Assembly: GCA_003024785.1 (NCBI GenBank)
Contig: PUQB01000334.1
Location: 1 to 64,000, forward strand
DNA length: 64,000 nucleotides
Direction: 5' to 3'
Source: Selaginella tamariscina
Lineage: Eukaryota; Streptophyta; Lycopodiopsida; Selaginellales; Selaginellaceae
Shown here: piece by piece, positions 1 through 11,200 of the stretch
Position numbering within the stretch: the first letter of the stretch is position 1
Layout: every line of letters begins with the position of its first letter
Program-made: the position numbers and the translations under genes
Notes under the pieces: generated by a model
The model's database searches: none
Told to the model about the DNA's origin: nothing
Seen by the model: the letters and a program-made list of their open reading frames with translations, nothing else

Positions 1-1337
1 CTACAGGTTAAGCAGACCTTTCTTCATGATACCATCCACAAACTGATGGGCATCAGAACGCACGATTCAGACCTTGGAGCAATATCTTCGCTACTTCATC
101 AGTTACCAACAGGACAACTGGTTGGACCTTCTTCCAATGGTGGAGTTTGCCTACAACAACTCCGTTCACGCATTTACAAGCCAGACACCTTTCTTTGCTC
201 TTACAGGTTACCATCCATGTTTTGACTTTGCTCTTCCTGTTTCTCCTTCTTCCGCTCCTGCAGTACAAGATCATCTTTAACATCTTCGTCAGGTACATAA
301 GGATCTCCGGGTTCATCTTCAGCAGGCACAGGAATGGTACAAGCGTCATGCTGATGCTCATCATCAACCGGCACCTGCATACAAGATTGGTGATCTCGTG
401 TGGCTTTCTTTGTCGACATATTCACACCAACAAGCCTTCTTCTAAGTTGGATTTTCAACAATTGGGCCCTTACAAGATTGCGACTGAGGTCAATCCTGTA
501 GCTTTCCGACTCAAGTTACCATCTACGGTGAAACTTCTCATGTGTTTCACTCCTCTTTGTTGGAGTTATATCATCCTTCTTCTCTTCCTGGTCGTGCTTC
601 TTCTCCTCCCCTTCCTGTGGTCATTGACAGTGAAACCTGAGTACGAAATTGTAGCCATCCTTAATTCTTCTCTTCATTGCCGCCAACTTTAATACTTGGT
701 GAATTGGAAAGGTTATTTGCCTACCGATCGCACCTGGGAACCTGCATCCAACTTACTCCATGTTTTTCCAAATTTGCTGCTTGCCATCGGCATTATCCTA
801 CAAACCAGGTCCCAAGACTCGTGGAACTCGTCCCTTAGGGGGAGGCCCGATACAGGATGCAGATATAGGATACGGGTTACAGAATATGCTATAAGATATA
901 CCTACAGATATGCCTGTAGGATATTCCTACAAGATATGCCTGCAGGATATTCTTACAGATATACCTATAGGATATTCTACATGATATGCCTATAGGATAT
1001 ACCTACAGGATATGCATGTAGGATATTCCTACAGGATATTGCCATAGGATATACTACAGAATATGCCTAGAGGATAAGGGTCACTATTTTTAGCTCATGA
1101 CCAGATTAGACTCATGATCAGATTAGTTTGGAGTTGTGAGTATAAAAGCTCTGACCTAATTGTTGTACAATCAGTTATTATCAACACCAGTCTTTCTATA
1201 AATCAATCTTGTATTGTTTCTCCTTGCCTCCTGCTCTTGTCTTGTTCCTGGTTCCTAGTTCCTATCCTGCTTCTGAGTCAAGCTTCCTTGTTCTCAGAAT
1301 CCTACTCACTTCCTTGTTCCTGGATCGTGGCTTGACA
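1..1337 (+). mobile_element. Ty3/Gypsy chromovirus, 3' fragment (family G, copy 1)
   Basis: This is the 3' end of an LTR retrotransposon cut by the window edge. Frames at 74-280 read as the end of the integrase core (NWLDLLPMVEFAYNNSV), and frames at 470-780 read as the integrase C-terminus and a chromodomain-like module ([17 protein letters not shown]). A purine-rich tract near 835-845 precedes an LTR that lacks its first bases and runs to 1337 with the end GGCTTGACA. The same protein order and LTR occur in the fuller copy at 9525-17510 on the other strand. The coding part switches frame several times, so it is a relic. The chromodomain would normally direct integration to marked chromatin; that is family knowledge, not shown here. 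Confidence 0.85.
846..1337 (+). repeat. 3' LTR of Gypsy family G, 5'-truncated
   Basis: The LTR is recognised by alignment to 9525-10091 and 16928-17510 (both inverted) and 34009-34410. Its first half is a minisatellite-like run of GGATAT-NCC-TACA units. Its second half is rich in TTCCTG/TCTTGT words and ends CTTGACA. The usual start TGTCACAACCC is missing; the copy begins at CCCGATACAGG directly after the purine tract. Confidence 0.8.
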
Positions 1338-1984
1338 ACTTGCACAAGCACCAGTTAAATATATCAACTATGCCCTTTTCCATGGACATTTCAACAACAA
1401 GAGAGGGCAAACAAATTAGCAACAAGTGAAAAGTCTCAAACAAATTTATTCCATTTGTCCACTCCCATGTTGAAGTCAACAAAATCCTTAGGTGCCAAGG
1501 ATTTTAAAAGGAATATTCTTTGAATATTTTGTATGTTGGTGCATAGCACGTGTATGGATCCGAGTGCACATGAACCACTTTCATTTTGTTGTGTAACTTT
1601 CTCCAAGCTTAACAATCTTTATCCTTGACATGTGTGTGTAGATGTTAACCAAATTATTGAGTAGAGTGAGTAAGATTTTTAGTCTTTTTAAGATGGATTG
1701 AAATTTGAGTTAAAATATGTTTAATTTTTTACTATTTATGAAATTTAAACCTAATTTTAAAAATATAATATATATAATTGGAAAATGTATTCACAGAACT
1801 AAAGCATATCATAGTTTACGAAACAAACACGAAATACAAAACATGAGCCTTAGATTTCAAGAACCTAACATAGAACACAATCACAGCTCACGATGGCTCA
1901 CGAATATTCTAGTGACTATTCTAAGAATATTCTAGTTTTAATTCTAGGAATATGCTACTTTTTATTATATATACTACTCAAACA
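1338..1984. other. Unassigned AT-rich stretch
   Basis: I see no gene, LTR edge or inverted repeat here. It lies between the end of the Gypsy LTR and the hAT relic, and its short open frames lack recognisable motifs. Confidence 0.5.
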
Positions 1985-3790
1985 TCCTCAACCTCACAAT
2001 CTTTGACATTGTCTCCATCTTCCTCTTCCTCTCCTAACTCAAGTTCGTCTTCCGGATGAGGAACTGTCTCTAGTACTTTGTAACTCACAAACTTGTCGTA
2101 GTCACACTCATTTTTCCAAGTTAACAACCTGCTATTGCAAGCCACAAAATCAGATCTATTGTCCTATCCATAGTAGTTTTTCCTCTTCTTTGAAGACACA
2201 TGCTCGAAAGTGAAAATGCTCCTATTCTCCTGTAAATTAAAAACTCATCTCGTATCACGTCCCTCTCACTGGATGTAAACATGACCAACAGATAAGCATT
2301 CCAATCCTTCATGACTTCTTTGTTGGCATGCTTTTCATGCTCTTGAAACTCGGGGTCGCCACCGAGTGCATGAGCGAGTGATACTCATGCCACCGGTCAG
2401 ACATGATCTAATGAAGTTCCATGTACCTGCCATAATCCGACTTCCTTCCTCTAAACTGCATCCAACCTGTTCATACACTTATATATTTTTTCCAATCGCA
2501 AGTATATCACCATCCACAAGACGAAGTAGCAGCATAACATCCTTGGACACCTCTAACGTGTCCTTAACCTATTCTCAAAAATGGTCATCAAAAACAGTTT
2601 CATAATTGTCTTTGCCTGCTCTCATCTTCAACTCAGGCCTTGCTTTTATGCAGGGCATACGAACATTTGTTTGTAGAGCTTCCTAGAGCTTCCACCAGCC
2701 TCTCCATCATAATGAAGTTGTAGCCGAACCTCGTATTCACAATAGCGCAGCATTCGCTTTTGATAAACTACACCAACAATGCCACCATATGAGAGTGGTT
2801 CCTAATGAAGCTCACCAAAGCCTTTCCTTGCTCCAGAAGCATTACCATCCATGGAAGTTCACCAAAGTCTTTCAAGGCATTGTTCAAGCAATGGGCAAAA
2901 CTGCTGCCCATTGAATCTTCGGGTACCTCTATCTTAGAATGTTTTGCTGCTCTATTCGCATTTTCCCCTTCTATTACAACCATGACAACATTTTCTGCAC
3001 CACAATGCTAATGCCTTTTCCAGCAACAAAGTATTCTCAATTATTTTTCTTATTGAGGAAATATCAATAGCCTTCAGAAAAGCTACCCCCTTGACTATAT
3101 GCCAACAAGCCCCATGATATGCCGATTCCTCCTATCTGTCCCGTTTGCGCATATGGTTACACCCCTCTGCTTTCTCTTTCAATAGAAGCTTCTCCCAAAG
3201 ATCATCATATTTTGGTGGTGCATAAGGCACACCATGCCTGGCAACTTCCTAGATCATGTTGAAGAAGTAAGGGGACCGAGCCTTCACAAATGGAATGTGT
3301 TCATTCCAAAAAAACCTTCCAATTGCCACATCAACTCGACTCTTCTGCTCTAGATCCATCGAATCTACAATATGGACTTGGCTCTGCTGCTAAACAACGA
3401 GGAAATGCAGCCACTTCCACTTGCATGGGATGATACCACTGGCACTAAAAGTTCTACATTCGACCATTTCTTCCCCCTTGTGCCTTTTTCAGAGTCAATA
3501 ACCTTTTGCATGTAACTAGCTCCACCTTCTTCCTGTTACATGAGATAAGGGGCAACTCACAAATCCCTACTACTTGGGCCATCTCCCAACAGATGAGCTC
3601 GCACATGATCAATGCCACTGAGCTTGTTCACCATTGTGCAATATTTGCATGACCACAGTTTGTGGCCATGCCTCCTGCTCTCAAGCACATTTACCTTGTC
3701 CCACCATCATGAAGAAGGATGCTTTCGCCCCTGTAGTATGCTAGATTATTGCGCCATGCTTGGCAGCAATAGGGCAGATGAAGTGCCTCT
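1985..3790 (-). pseudogene. hAT-type transposase relic (BED finger, DUF659-like and C-terminal parts)
   Basis: Read on the minus strand, pieces of a hAT-superfamily transposase appear in the right order but in different frames. At about 3700-3570 there is a BED-type zinc-finger remnant (SCKYC, then VRAHLLG). At about 2990-2770 there is a stretch like the DUF659 core (VVIEGENANRAAKHSK, FAHCLNNALKDFGELPW, FIRNHSHMVALL). At about 2560-2480 MLLLRLVDGD resembles the LRLVDGDKP motif of this group. At 2312-2000 the C-terminal part reads MKDWNAYLLVMFTSSERD and ends in an acidic tail with a stop near 1975. Many stops and frame changes show it is dead. I could not define terminal inverted repeats, so the element limits are those of the coding relic. 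Confidence 0.6.
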
Positions 3791-3857
3791 CCTTTAATCC
3801 GTGGCAAATGGAGCGGCAGAGGTGGCTGTACACCCCATGCATTTATGTGTTATTATT

Positions 3858-3900
3858 TTGATGTCCCCTCTCTCTCTCACACACACACACATACACATGA
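3858..3900. repeat. CT/CA microsatellite
   Basis: A run of CT repeats passes into CA repeats. No gene is nearby. Confidence 0.8.
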
Positions 3901-4181
3901 TATATTGATATTGTATTGATTATTTTTAATTATATAGCTATATAGAAAGAAAATTAAAATTTTTGAAACTAATATTTAAAATTAAAATAACTATAAACTT
4001 TTCTAATATTTAAACTATCATCACAGTTGGTATTGAACATTGCGCCGCAGAATCAGAAGTGGCAGTGGTGGCGGGCAAGATCAAGGAGATGGAGTCAAAA
4101 TAGATTGTTACGTGCAGATGGAGTCGAAATAAATTGTTGAGTGGAAATAAATTGTTGCGTGCGCCCTAATCCTAAGTTGGT

Positions 4182-4321
4182 GTTATGAACACAGGTTGTG
4201 ATCCCAACAACCACAGCCGAGATCACGGCTATACTATTCATGAACACAGCCATGTGAAAAGACCCATGGTCGTGTTCATGAAACACGTTAACACGGTTGG
4301 GATCCCAGTCATGTTCGTAAC
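4182..4321. repeat. Foldback (imperfect inverted repeat), about 140 bp
   Basis: The left end GTTATGAACA...GATCCCAAC pairs imperfectly with the right end, whose complement reads GTTACGAACA...GATCCCAACC. It may be a decayed miniature transposon, but I see no clear target duplication. Short direct repeats of an AATAAATTGTTG word lie just upstream at 4130-4160. Confidence 0.35.
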
Positions 4322-4649
4322 TATGAAGCATATAAAATCAAATTTATAAATTTTATATAAATAAAATTATTAAAATCCATTATATAAATTAATTTAAATT
4401 TATTGATTTAGATTATTATATTTATTTATTAATTTAAATTATGATCTAAATCAGAATTGTTAATCCATTTTTAACATATAGCAAACACATTAGGATGGTA
4501 GTCCAAAATGCACATGGCATAGAGAAATGATGAAATTGTAAGAAATAAAAAAGAAAGTGAAATATGGTGAGAGAATAAAGGTGAATTTAAAGAAATTGAT
4601 TAATTGAAGTGATGAGAAATATAAGTAGAAAAATAAATTACATTTTAGA

Positions 4650-6990
4650 GTTGGAGATTGTAGAGAAAATGAGTAGTGGAGAGTGGCATATCAACGATCA
4701 CAAGGCATGGCATATCGATGAATTGAGAACCCATGAAGTTTAAATAAGAGTAAAGGAGAAAGCGTAGTATTGAAGGACGAAGATCGCAAGGCAAATTGAG
4801 AATCATAGAGATTAAATAAACTAGTGGAGAGTGGCATATCAACAGACAGAATCATGGAGATTAAATAGAGCAATGTATCAACAGATGGAGAATCGCAAGG
4901 CATGACATATTAAAGGATTGAGAATCATAAAGATTAAACACAAGTTGTCATAGTTTTTACTATGACTCGACCCTTTACTTTGGACGTTGATTGTTGTTAC
5001 CTATCGAGTCTGTTAACAGACCCTAGAATGTAAGAACAGGCCCGCTTAGTACACTTGGGTATCTAGTGATGGTCCGGTCGGGTGTCACTAGGTATTTGCA
5101 AGAAACTCTAGGCGAAGCTAACACTTACCTTTTAGAAAGCCCCCTCTCGGCGATTTGTGTCCCATTTGGATTTTTGGTTAGCTCTGGTGAGTTCGGCGTG
5201 TCGAATATGGTTAGAAACACCCTTAAGGTTGACTCAACCCACGCCCTAAACCCTTGAGGTAGGGTTTTAGGGTTGATGGGGTCAATTGGGTAAACTCACC
5301 GTCTCTTTTGCATTGGGGATAGATTTCCGTGCTAGCCCACTTATTAGAATGGCATTCTCTGGTTCCTTCCTCCTTGCCGGCATAGGTTTGTCTCATGTCG
5401 TCAAGGCATACTCGCTATGCCGCCGTGTCCCACTCGCCCGCGGGGTACGTCACACTTTAGGGGTATCCTACCCTTATCGTTGGCAAATCTGCACTGTTGT
5501 GCCCAGGTACGCCGCATCTAGGGAGTTAGCTAACTCCTTTCGTCCGGTAACCCGCTCGCACATCTGGGTAATCGTTAAGACTCTGTTTCAGTCTCCTCGT
5601 CCATGCCAAGCTGAGGGCAGCACTCACAGCTCAGCTAGTCACGCATCCTGACTCACAATGTGAGCATTGTCCGTGCACTTAGCTAACTGTGGGGATGAGC
5701 TCTCAGGCAGATAGGTTCCAAAGGGGTATCCGAGTGTGGGCTCTAAGAGTTGGCATCTAGTGAGCCACGATCGTGGCACTGGGTCTAACTCTTGTCTCTA
5801 AGGGGGCTAATAGCCTTGTCCTGTGAAACGGTGACACACACACATGTGACACTAGGATGGGTTTCATACAAGTGCAACACTTAAGGCATGACCCACGGGG
5901 TCATGTCTCAAGCCTAAGGCCGAGGGTTGGTGAATCTGACAAGCACATGTTCGTGTTCTAAGACTAGGGCCAAGCCTTGGGCACATGCCCAAGGGAGGTT
6001 AGGTCTCTTTGCCAAGTGTGCTTACTGGCACACATGGTTAAGGGTGTTCGTTCTCAAGATGTGGGAGCATGTCTGAGGGTTGAACAACCTAAGCTCCTTA
6101 GACATAGGCATGGTTCCCTATGGGGAATAAGGGTTAGGGTTTCCAACCTTAGCATCTAAGGAATGCTTAGGGGATCACTCGTGCCCTGACTGTGGACACT
6201 CATGTGTTCTCTAGGTACTAACCCTAGAGCTAGGGTATGACTTGGCCACTTAGACCCTTATGGGTTAGTTGTGGTCAAGATACCCCTCGTCTTTTAGGGG
6301 TTGTACTTAATTGAGGGTGATTCCTTAAGATGAAGGGTGATGCTTTAACCCTATTGAGGGTATGTGTGGAACACACGTCTCCTTGATGGAGGTTAGGGCA
6401 TGAGCTTGACTAGGTCTTCTAGTGCAGGACCTTAAGTCAACTAGGGTTATCCCTCAAGGGTTTTGGGGACAGACACTCTAAGGAGACTTAAGTTAAACCC
6501 TAAGTCCTTGTCCACTTAGGCATTAGAGTCTAACCCTAGGGGTCGTTGGGGTTGTTTTGGAAGACTTAGCGCTGCTCATACAAGGTTATGACACCGGATG
6601 GCGACTAGCAGCCACATGTTGCCATGTGTTGGCCCTTCGGGTAAAAGCTCTGACACAAGTAAAAATAGAAATAAGCATAGCAATATGTATTAAACAAATT
6701 TAAAATTGGAGTATCCCAAACAACATCAAAGTATTAGACAAAGACAAAATTGGAGTATTAACAAAACAATCATAAGGATAAAGATAGAAGTATAAGTGTG
6801 AAAAAGAATGGAAACCAAATGGTAATATAATATCAACAAAGTCTTAACAAAGACAAAAAGTCAAACAAGATGAAGTACAAACCACATTCAAAATTGTACA
6901 TCATTAATATGAAATGAATTATAAATAATAATAAATACATGATAAAATACAGTACTCCAACCTTTCATTTATACTATGTTAATTTCATTC
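4650..6990. repeat. Dispersed repeat R1 carrying a solo LTR
   Basis: The sequences 4650-4945 and 6656 to about 6990 form one repeat that was split by the LTR at 4946-6655. A second, uninterrupted copy lies inverted at about 40690-41130, where the two halves are continuous. R1 contains repeated words such as GGAGATTAAATA, ATGGAGAAT and AAAGACAA. I see no coding capacity and cannot assign it to a class. Confidence 0.6.
4946..6655 (+). mobile_element. Solo LTR, family S, copy 1
   Basis: A 1710-bp element starts TGTCATAGTTTTTACTATGA and ends AACTCTGACA-like (GGGTAAAAGCTCTGACA). It is bounded by the perfect 5-bp direct repeat CAAGT (4941-4945 and 6656-6660). TG...CA ends with a 5-bp duplication and no coding region are what a solo LTR left by recombination looks like. 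Closely related copies are at 14168-15942 and 22839-24695, and older ones are at 21757-25245 and 37686-38049. Short CCTAGGG/AACCCTAA-like words recur inside it. Open frames such as 5286-5651 have no recognisable domain, and I do not call them genes. Confidence 0.9.
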
Positions 6991-7879
6991 CTTTATTTGT
7001 GATTCTATACAATTAACATATCCATGTCATATTTGAGTAGGATTTGCACTCTTTTGATTAAACCATATTTACCTTTGCATTATTCTTATCATAATTTATC
7101 TTATCATAAGATGCAAATTTTCACCCTTAACCATGTGTGAAAGCCATTTCAAATTGATTGTTCAACTATGGGCAAGTGTGATTAAATCTTTTATTTAGCA
7201 AACAACATAAATATAATAACGATATTTCAAAAGCCTTTATGAAAAACCAATTGTATACAGCCATATAATTAAGGCCACTTTATATATAACATGATAGAAC
7301 TATGTTATTAATATGAATGCATCTTTGTGTGTTTCAAATATACTATATATTAAGTGCATAATTTTATTTGATAAATAATAGTTAATGAAATTAAATACTA
7401 GTATTTTTTAATTTCAAAGTATGATAACATATTTAATTTAGATACGTGTGTCATGTTTTAAAATATATATATAAACCTTAAATCAAAATATGCCTTAATT
7501 AACAATATATACATATTCTATTCTCAACAACTTTGCCCTTTTACGTTGCACACGTAATAAATATGAATTCTACCTTTTATGTTCAAAAAATTTAAATTAA
7601 AATAAGTATATATTGTTATATTTATTTGTTTATGAGAAATTAAATTTAATATAAACAAGTAAACTTTTACTATGATTATGCTTATACACACACCATACCT
7701 ATTTAACTTAATTTACAGTTTAAATTCCTATATGCATGTAAATTCATCACAAGTTTTTAATAAAATAAATAGTTTAATTATTATAATTTATAGTTACTAA
7801 TTAGTTTTATATATCTATAAATATTTATAATATAGTTTCTCTTTATATATAATGCTTCACTTCTTGATTATTTACAAAT
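6991..7879. other. AT-rich intergenic stretch
   Basis: Very AT-rich, without long frames. I see no feature I can support apart from short TATA-type simple sequence. Confidence 0.5.
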
Positions 7880-8467
7880 GTATATCCTTAACTCAATTAT
7901 TATTTTTAACTTGGTGAAATTATTCTTAACCTGGATTCTTAACTTGGTAAGTTTATTCCTAAGTAAACCCTACCTAGTTGTACCTTTAACCTAATTATTA
8001 TTCTTAACTTGGGAAGTTTATCCTTAAGTTGAACCCTCAACCATTTGTTATTTTTAAAATGAAGAAAGTTAGACCCTTAACCTAGTTATTATTCTTAACC
8101 TAGTAAGTTTATTTCTTAATCCAATTATTATTTTTAACCTAGTGAGTTTATTCATAAGTTGGATCCTTAACGTAGTTGTTATTTTTAACTTGATGAGTTT
8201 ATCTTTTAACCCAATTGTTATCCTTAACCTAGTGAGTTTATGCCTAAGTTAAATCATTAACCCATCTTAACCTCATGAGTTTAAGATAACCATTGGATTG
8301 AGTTTAGAATAAATCAAATGAAATTTAACATAACTATTCAATGAAATTTAAGATGGCTATTTGATATAATTAAGATGGTCATTGATGAACGCATTTAGAT
8401 TTAAATGTATGACATATATGCCATGCATAATCAAGTATGATTTAGTAGCTATATGGGCCATGAGGGT
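7880..8467 (+). repeat. Degenerate tandem repeat T (copy a)
   Basis: About ten diverged units of roughly 40-55 bp share the words CTTAACC-AATTGTTAT, CCTTAACCTAGTGAG and TTTATCCTTAAGTTG. The array passes into a unique tail (GGATGGTCAT-like, ATGATTTAGTAGC) that is also found inverted at 36950-37080. The Harbinger transposon inserted at its right edge. Related arrays are at 19431-20270, 20860-21300, 31190-32260 and 37080-37685. Confidence 0.75.
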
Positions 8468-8497
8468 TTAGGGCCAACACCCCAATAATTAAATTAG
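8468..8497 (+). repeat. Left TIR of Harbinger element with TTA target duplication
   Basis: TTA (8468-8470) precedes the terminal repeat GGGCCAACACCCCAATAATT. The complement of the right end at 19388 reads GGGCCAACGCCCACCAAGAA, then continues as ATTAAATTAG in both. TTA duplications are the signature of PIF/Harbinger insertion. Confidence 0.85.
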
Positions 8498-8730
8498 CTT
8501 TAATTTCAAGTAACTTTTTAATTGACATTCCAACCGGCCCAATTAAGTTCCAATTTAATTAGCTTAATTTAATTGCCCTAATTTAATTGAAAATCATTCC
8601 CACCAAAGATTCTTTTCAATTAGGCTTATTACAATTAAATTAGCTCAAGACGGAATCCTTAATTTTTTAATTGAACTCAGCCTGTATCATTAACTCAATT
8701 AGGTATTGGGTGTGGTAGCTATGGATCTAG

Positions 8731-9524
8731 GTGAGTATGGACTGCATGGACTGCATGATACACATGTTCTTTAGTAGAAAAGCCAATCGCAGCCTAATTG
8801 GAGCCAGGGAGGAGATCTTCTTGCTGGTACAGTTGAAAAAGGAGGAGGAAGAGGATTACACAAGTAGGAAGGACAGGAACAAGGTCATCTCAAAGACACA
8901 AAGGTTTCAGAAGATCGGTGAGAAGATGGCTGCTGCAGGGTATAGTCGCGGCCATGAGAATATCAGGGTGAAGTGGGACAACATGGTCTCGGCCTTCAAA
9001 AAAAATCCGTGATAACAATGCTGCAACTGGGGCAGCAGATTACTTTGGGATGACCTCCAAGGAACACTCCATCGCCAAGCTACCAGCAACAATGGAGCAT
9101 GAACTATATGACGAACTGGAGGAGATTCTACATGGCAAGCCAACATCTCACCTCCAAACCTTTTTGACACCTCCAAGCAGCTGCAGAACAAGCAGGGAGA
9201 TACTGGGACCAAACAAGGAGGTGGAAGCAAGGAGCAAGGAGTAGCTAGTGGTCTTGTCAATGATGAGAGCACGAGACTGTTCCGGGGGATCGTGAGTCCG
9301 GCTCCTCTAGCCGGCTCAAGAAATGGACTCGTCGCTCTGATGTTGGTGAGGCAATGAAGACGTTCGCCAACTTGACAAAGGAAGTCGAAGAGAATCGTGC
9401 TCAGAGGCATGCTAAGAGCCTCAAAGTTGAGCAGGAGTTCATGCGGGAGATGGCTGAGATTGAGAGCGAACGTCTCCAAGTAGAGCGGGAAGCAGTTGCA
9501 GCAATGAATATGAACTTTGCTAAC
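8731..9524 (+). pseudogene. Harbinger Myb/SANT-like protein (ORF1-type), 5' part
   Basis: The frame 8731-9012 contains a trihelix/MADF-like DNA-binding domain (EEIFLLVQLKKEEEEDY, then FQKIGEKMAAAGY and VKWDNMVSAFKK). In Harbinger transposons this protein binds the subterminal repeats and brings the transposase to the nucleus; that is family knowledge. A run of eight A at 8999-9006 shifts the frame just after the domain, and the sequence continues in another frame (RDNNAATGAADYFGM). A later frame (9354-9524) encodes a charged coiled coil (EVEENRAQRHAKSLKVEQEF). The gene then runs into the Gypsy LTR at 9525 and resumes at 17516. An upstream ATG at 8721 is a possible start. Confidence 0.75.
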
Positions 9525-10091
9525 TGTCAAGCCACGATCCAGGAACCAGGAAGAGAGTAGGATTCCGAGAATAGGGAAGGCTTGACTCAGGAACAGGACC
9601 GAGTGCAGGACAAGAACTAGGAATAAGATAGGAATAGGACGGATCCAGGAGCAGGACATGATCATGATAGGATCCGGGAGCAAGACAAGAAAGCGGACAG
9701 GATCTAGGAACAAGATAGGAACATGACAGGATCCATGAACAAAACAAGAGCAGGAGGCAAGGAGCAAGACACGAACAAGACAAGAACAAGAATGATCGTA
9801 GAAAGACTGGTGTTGATAGTAACTGATTGTACAACAATTAGGTCGAAGTTTTATGCTCACAACTCCAAGCGAATCTGGTCATGAGTCTAATCTAGTCATG
9901 AGTCTAATCTAGTCATGAGCTAAGAATAGTGTCCCTTATCCTTTAGGCATATCCTGTAGCATATCCTATATGGCATATCCTATAGGTATATCTGTAGGAA
10001 TATCCTATAGGCATATCCTGTAACCCGTATCCTGTATCCGAAATCCTGCATCCTGTATCCGGAATCCTGTATCCTGTATCGGGTTGTGACA
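9525..10091 (-). repeat. 3' LTR of Gypsy element G2
   Basis: The 567-bp LTR reads TGTCACAACCCGATACAGG...GGCTTGACA on the minus strand. Its partner is 16928-17510. The two differ by scattered substitutions and small indels and are closely similar, so the insertion is fairly recent relative to the rest of the window. The flanking bases CTAAC (9520-9524) and CTACC (17511-17515) are a target duplication with one mismatch. Confidence 0.9.
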
Positions 10092-10105
10092 ACACTCCTC
10101 CCTAA
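10092..10105 (-). other. Polypurine tract of G2
   Basis: On the minus strand AGGGAGGAGTGT directly precedes the 3' LTR start TGTCACAAC. This is where plus-strand DNA synthesis is primed in LTR elements. The same tract is seen at 33996-34008 in G3 (AGGGAGGAGGTGC). Confidence 0.75.
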
Positions 10106-10109
10106 GGAC

Positions 10110-11200
10110 AAGTTCCACGAGTCTTAGGACCTGATTTAGCAGGATAATGCCGATGGAAGGCAGTAACTTTGGAAGAAGCATGGAGGTAAGTTGGATGCAG
10201 GTTCCCAAGTGCGATCGGTAGGCATAACTTTCCAATCCACCAAGTATTGAAGTTGGCGGCGATGAAGACGGAATCAAGGATGGCTGCAACTTCGTACTCA
10301 GGTTCACCAACAATGACCACAGGAGGGGAGGAGAAGAAGCACGACTAGGAAGAGAAGAAGGATGATACGGCTCCAACAAGGAGGTGTGAAACACAGGATG
10401 AAGTTTCACCGTAGATGGTAACTTGAGTCGGAAAGCTACAGGAATTAACCTCTGCCACAATCCTGTAAGGGCCCAATTATTGAAAATCCAACTTAGAAGA
10501 AGGCCTGTTGGTGTGAATGTGTCAACGAAGCGACCCAAGATCGCCAATTGTATGCAGATGCCAATTGACGGTGAGCATCAGCATGATGCTTATATCGTTC
10601 CTGTGCCTGCTAAAGATGACACCGGAGATCATCCTGTACCTGACGAAGATGCTGAAGACGATCCTGTACTGCAGGAGAAAGAAGGAGAAGCAGGAGGAGC
10701 AAAGTCAAAATGTGGATGGTGGCCTGTAGAGTAAGAAAGGTCTCTGGGCTTGTAGATGCGTGAATGGAGTTTGTTGTAGGCAAACTCCGCCATAGGAAGA
10801 AGATCAACCAATTATCCTGTTGGTAACTGATGAAGCAGTGAAGTTTGCTCCAAGGTCTGAATGTGCGTTCTGACTGCCCATTAGTTTATGGGTGATATCC
10901 TGAAGAAAGATCTGCTTTAACCTGTAAACTCCGGAGAAGCTCTCGCCAAAACTTGGACATTTGTGGACCTCGATCAGAAACAATGCTCTCAGGAAGACCA
11001 TGGTGTCGGAACACTTCGCGGATCACCAACTCAGCAATTGTTTTGGCCTGTAGCAGTCTTGTTACATGGTAGGAAATGAGCCTGTTTGGTGAAACGGTCA
11101 ACCACCACAAGAACTGCATCAAATCCGCGAGGAGGAAGATCTGTGAGGAAATCCATAGAAATGGATCTCCAAGGAGCAAAGGACAGGAAGAGGACAAAGA
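10110..11200 (-). pseudogene. G2 integrase core, C-terminus and chromodomain (frame-broken)
   Basis: Minus-strand frames continue the pol gene after 11119. They give the integrase core ([21 protein letters not shown] with a first catalytic D, then GLPESIVSDRGPQ with the second D), the tail of the core (LLPMAEFAYN), the C-terminal region ([20 protein letters not shown]) and a chromodomain ([12 protein letters not shown]). These fall in different frames, so small indels have broken the reading. The expected catalytic glutamate region is degraded. This part would insert cDNA into host chromatin. Confidence 0.8.

Noticed and set aside
5286-5651. A 121-codon plus-strand frame as a gene
   Set aside because: It lies wholly inside a solo LTR, has no recognisable domain and is not open in the other S copies.
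6470-6560. Telomere-like repeats (AACCCTAA, CCTAGGG words)
   Set aside because: They are scattered single words inside the S LTR, not a tandem array, and recur at the same positions in each copy.
7880-8467. CRISPR-like array
   Set aside because: Units are diverged without constant spacers, in a plant-like genome, and have no associated genes.
9586-9860. Long minus-strand frame rich in Leu, Ser and Cys (8907-9860) as a membrane protein
   Set aside because: It runs across the Harbinger gene and the repetitive half of a Gypsy LTR; the composition comes from the TCCTG-type repeat.
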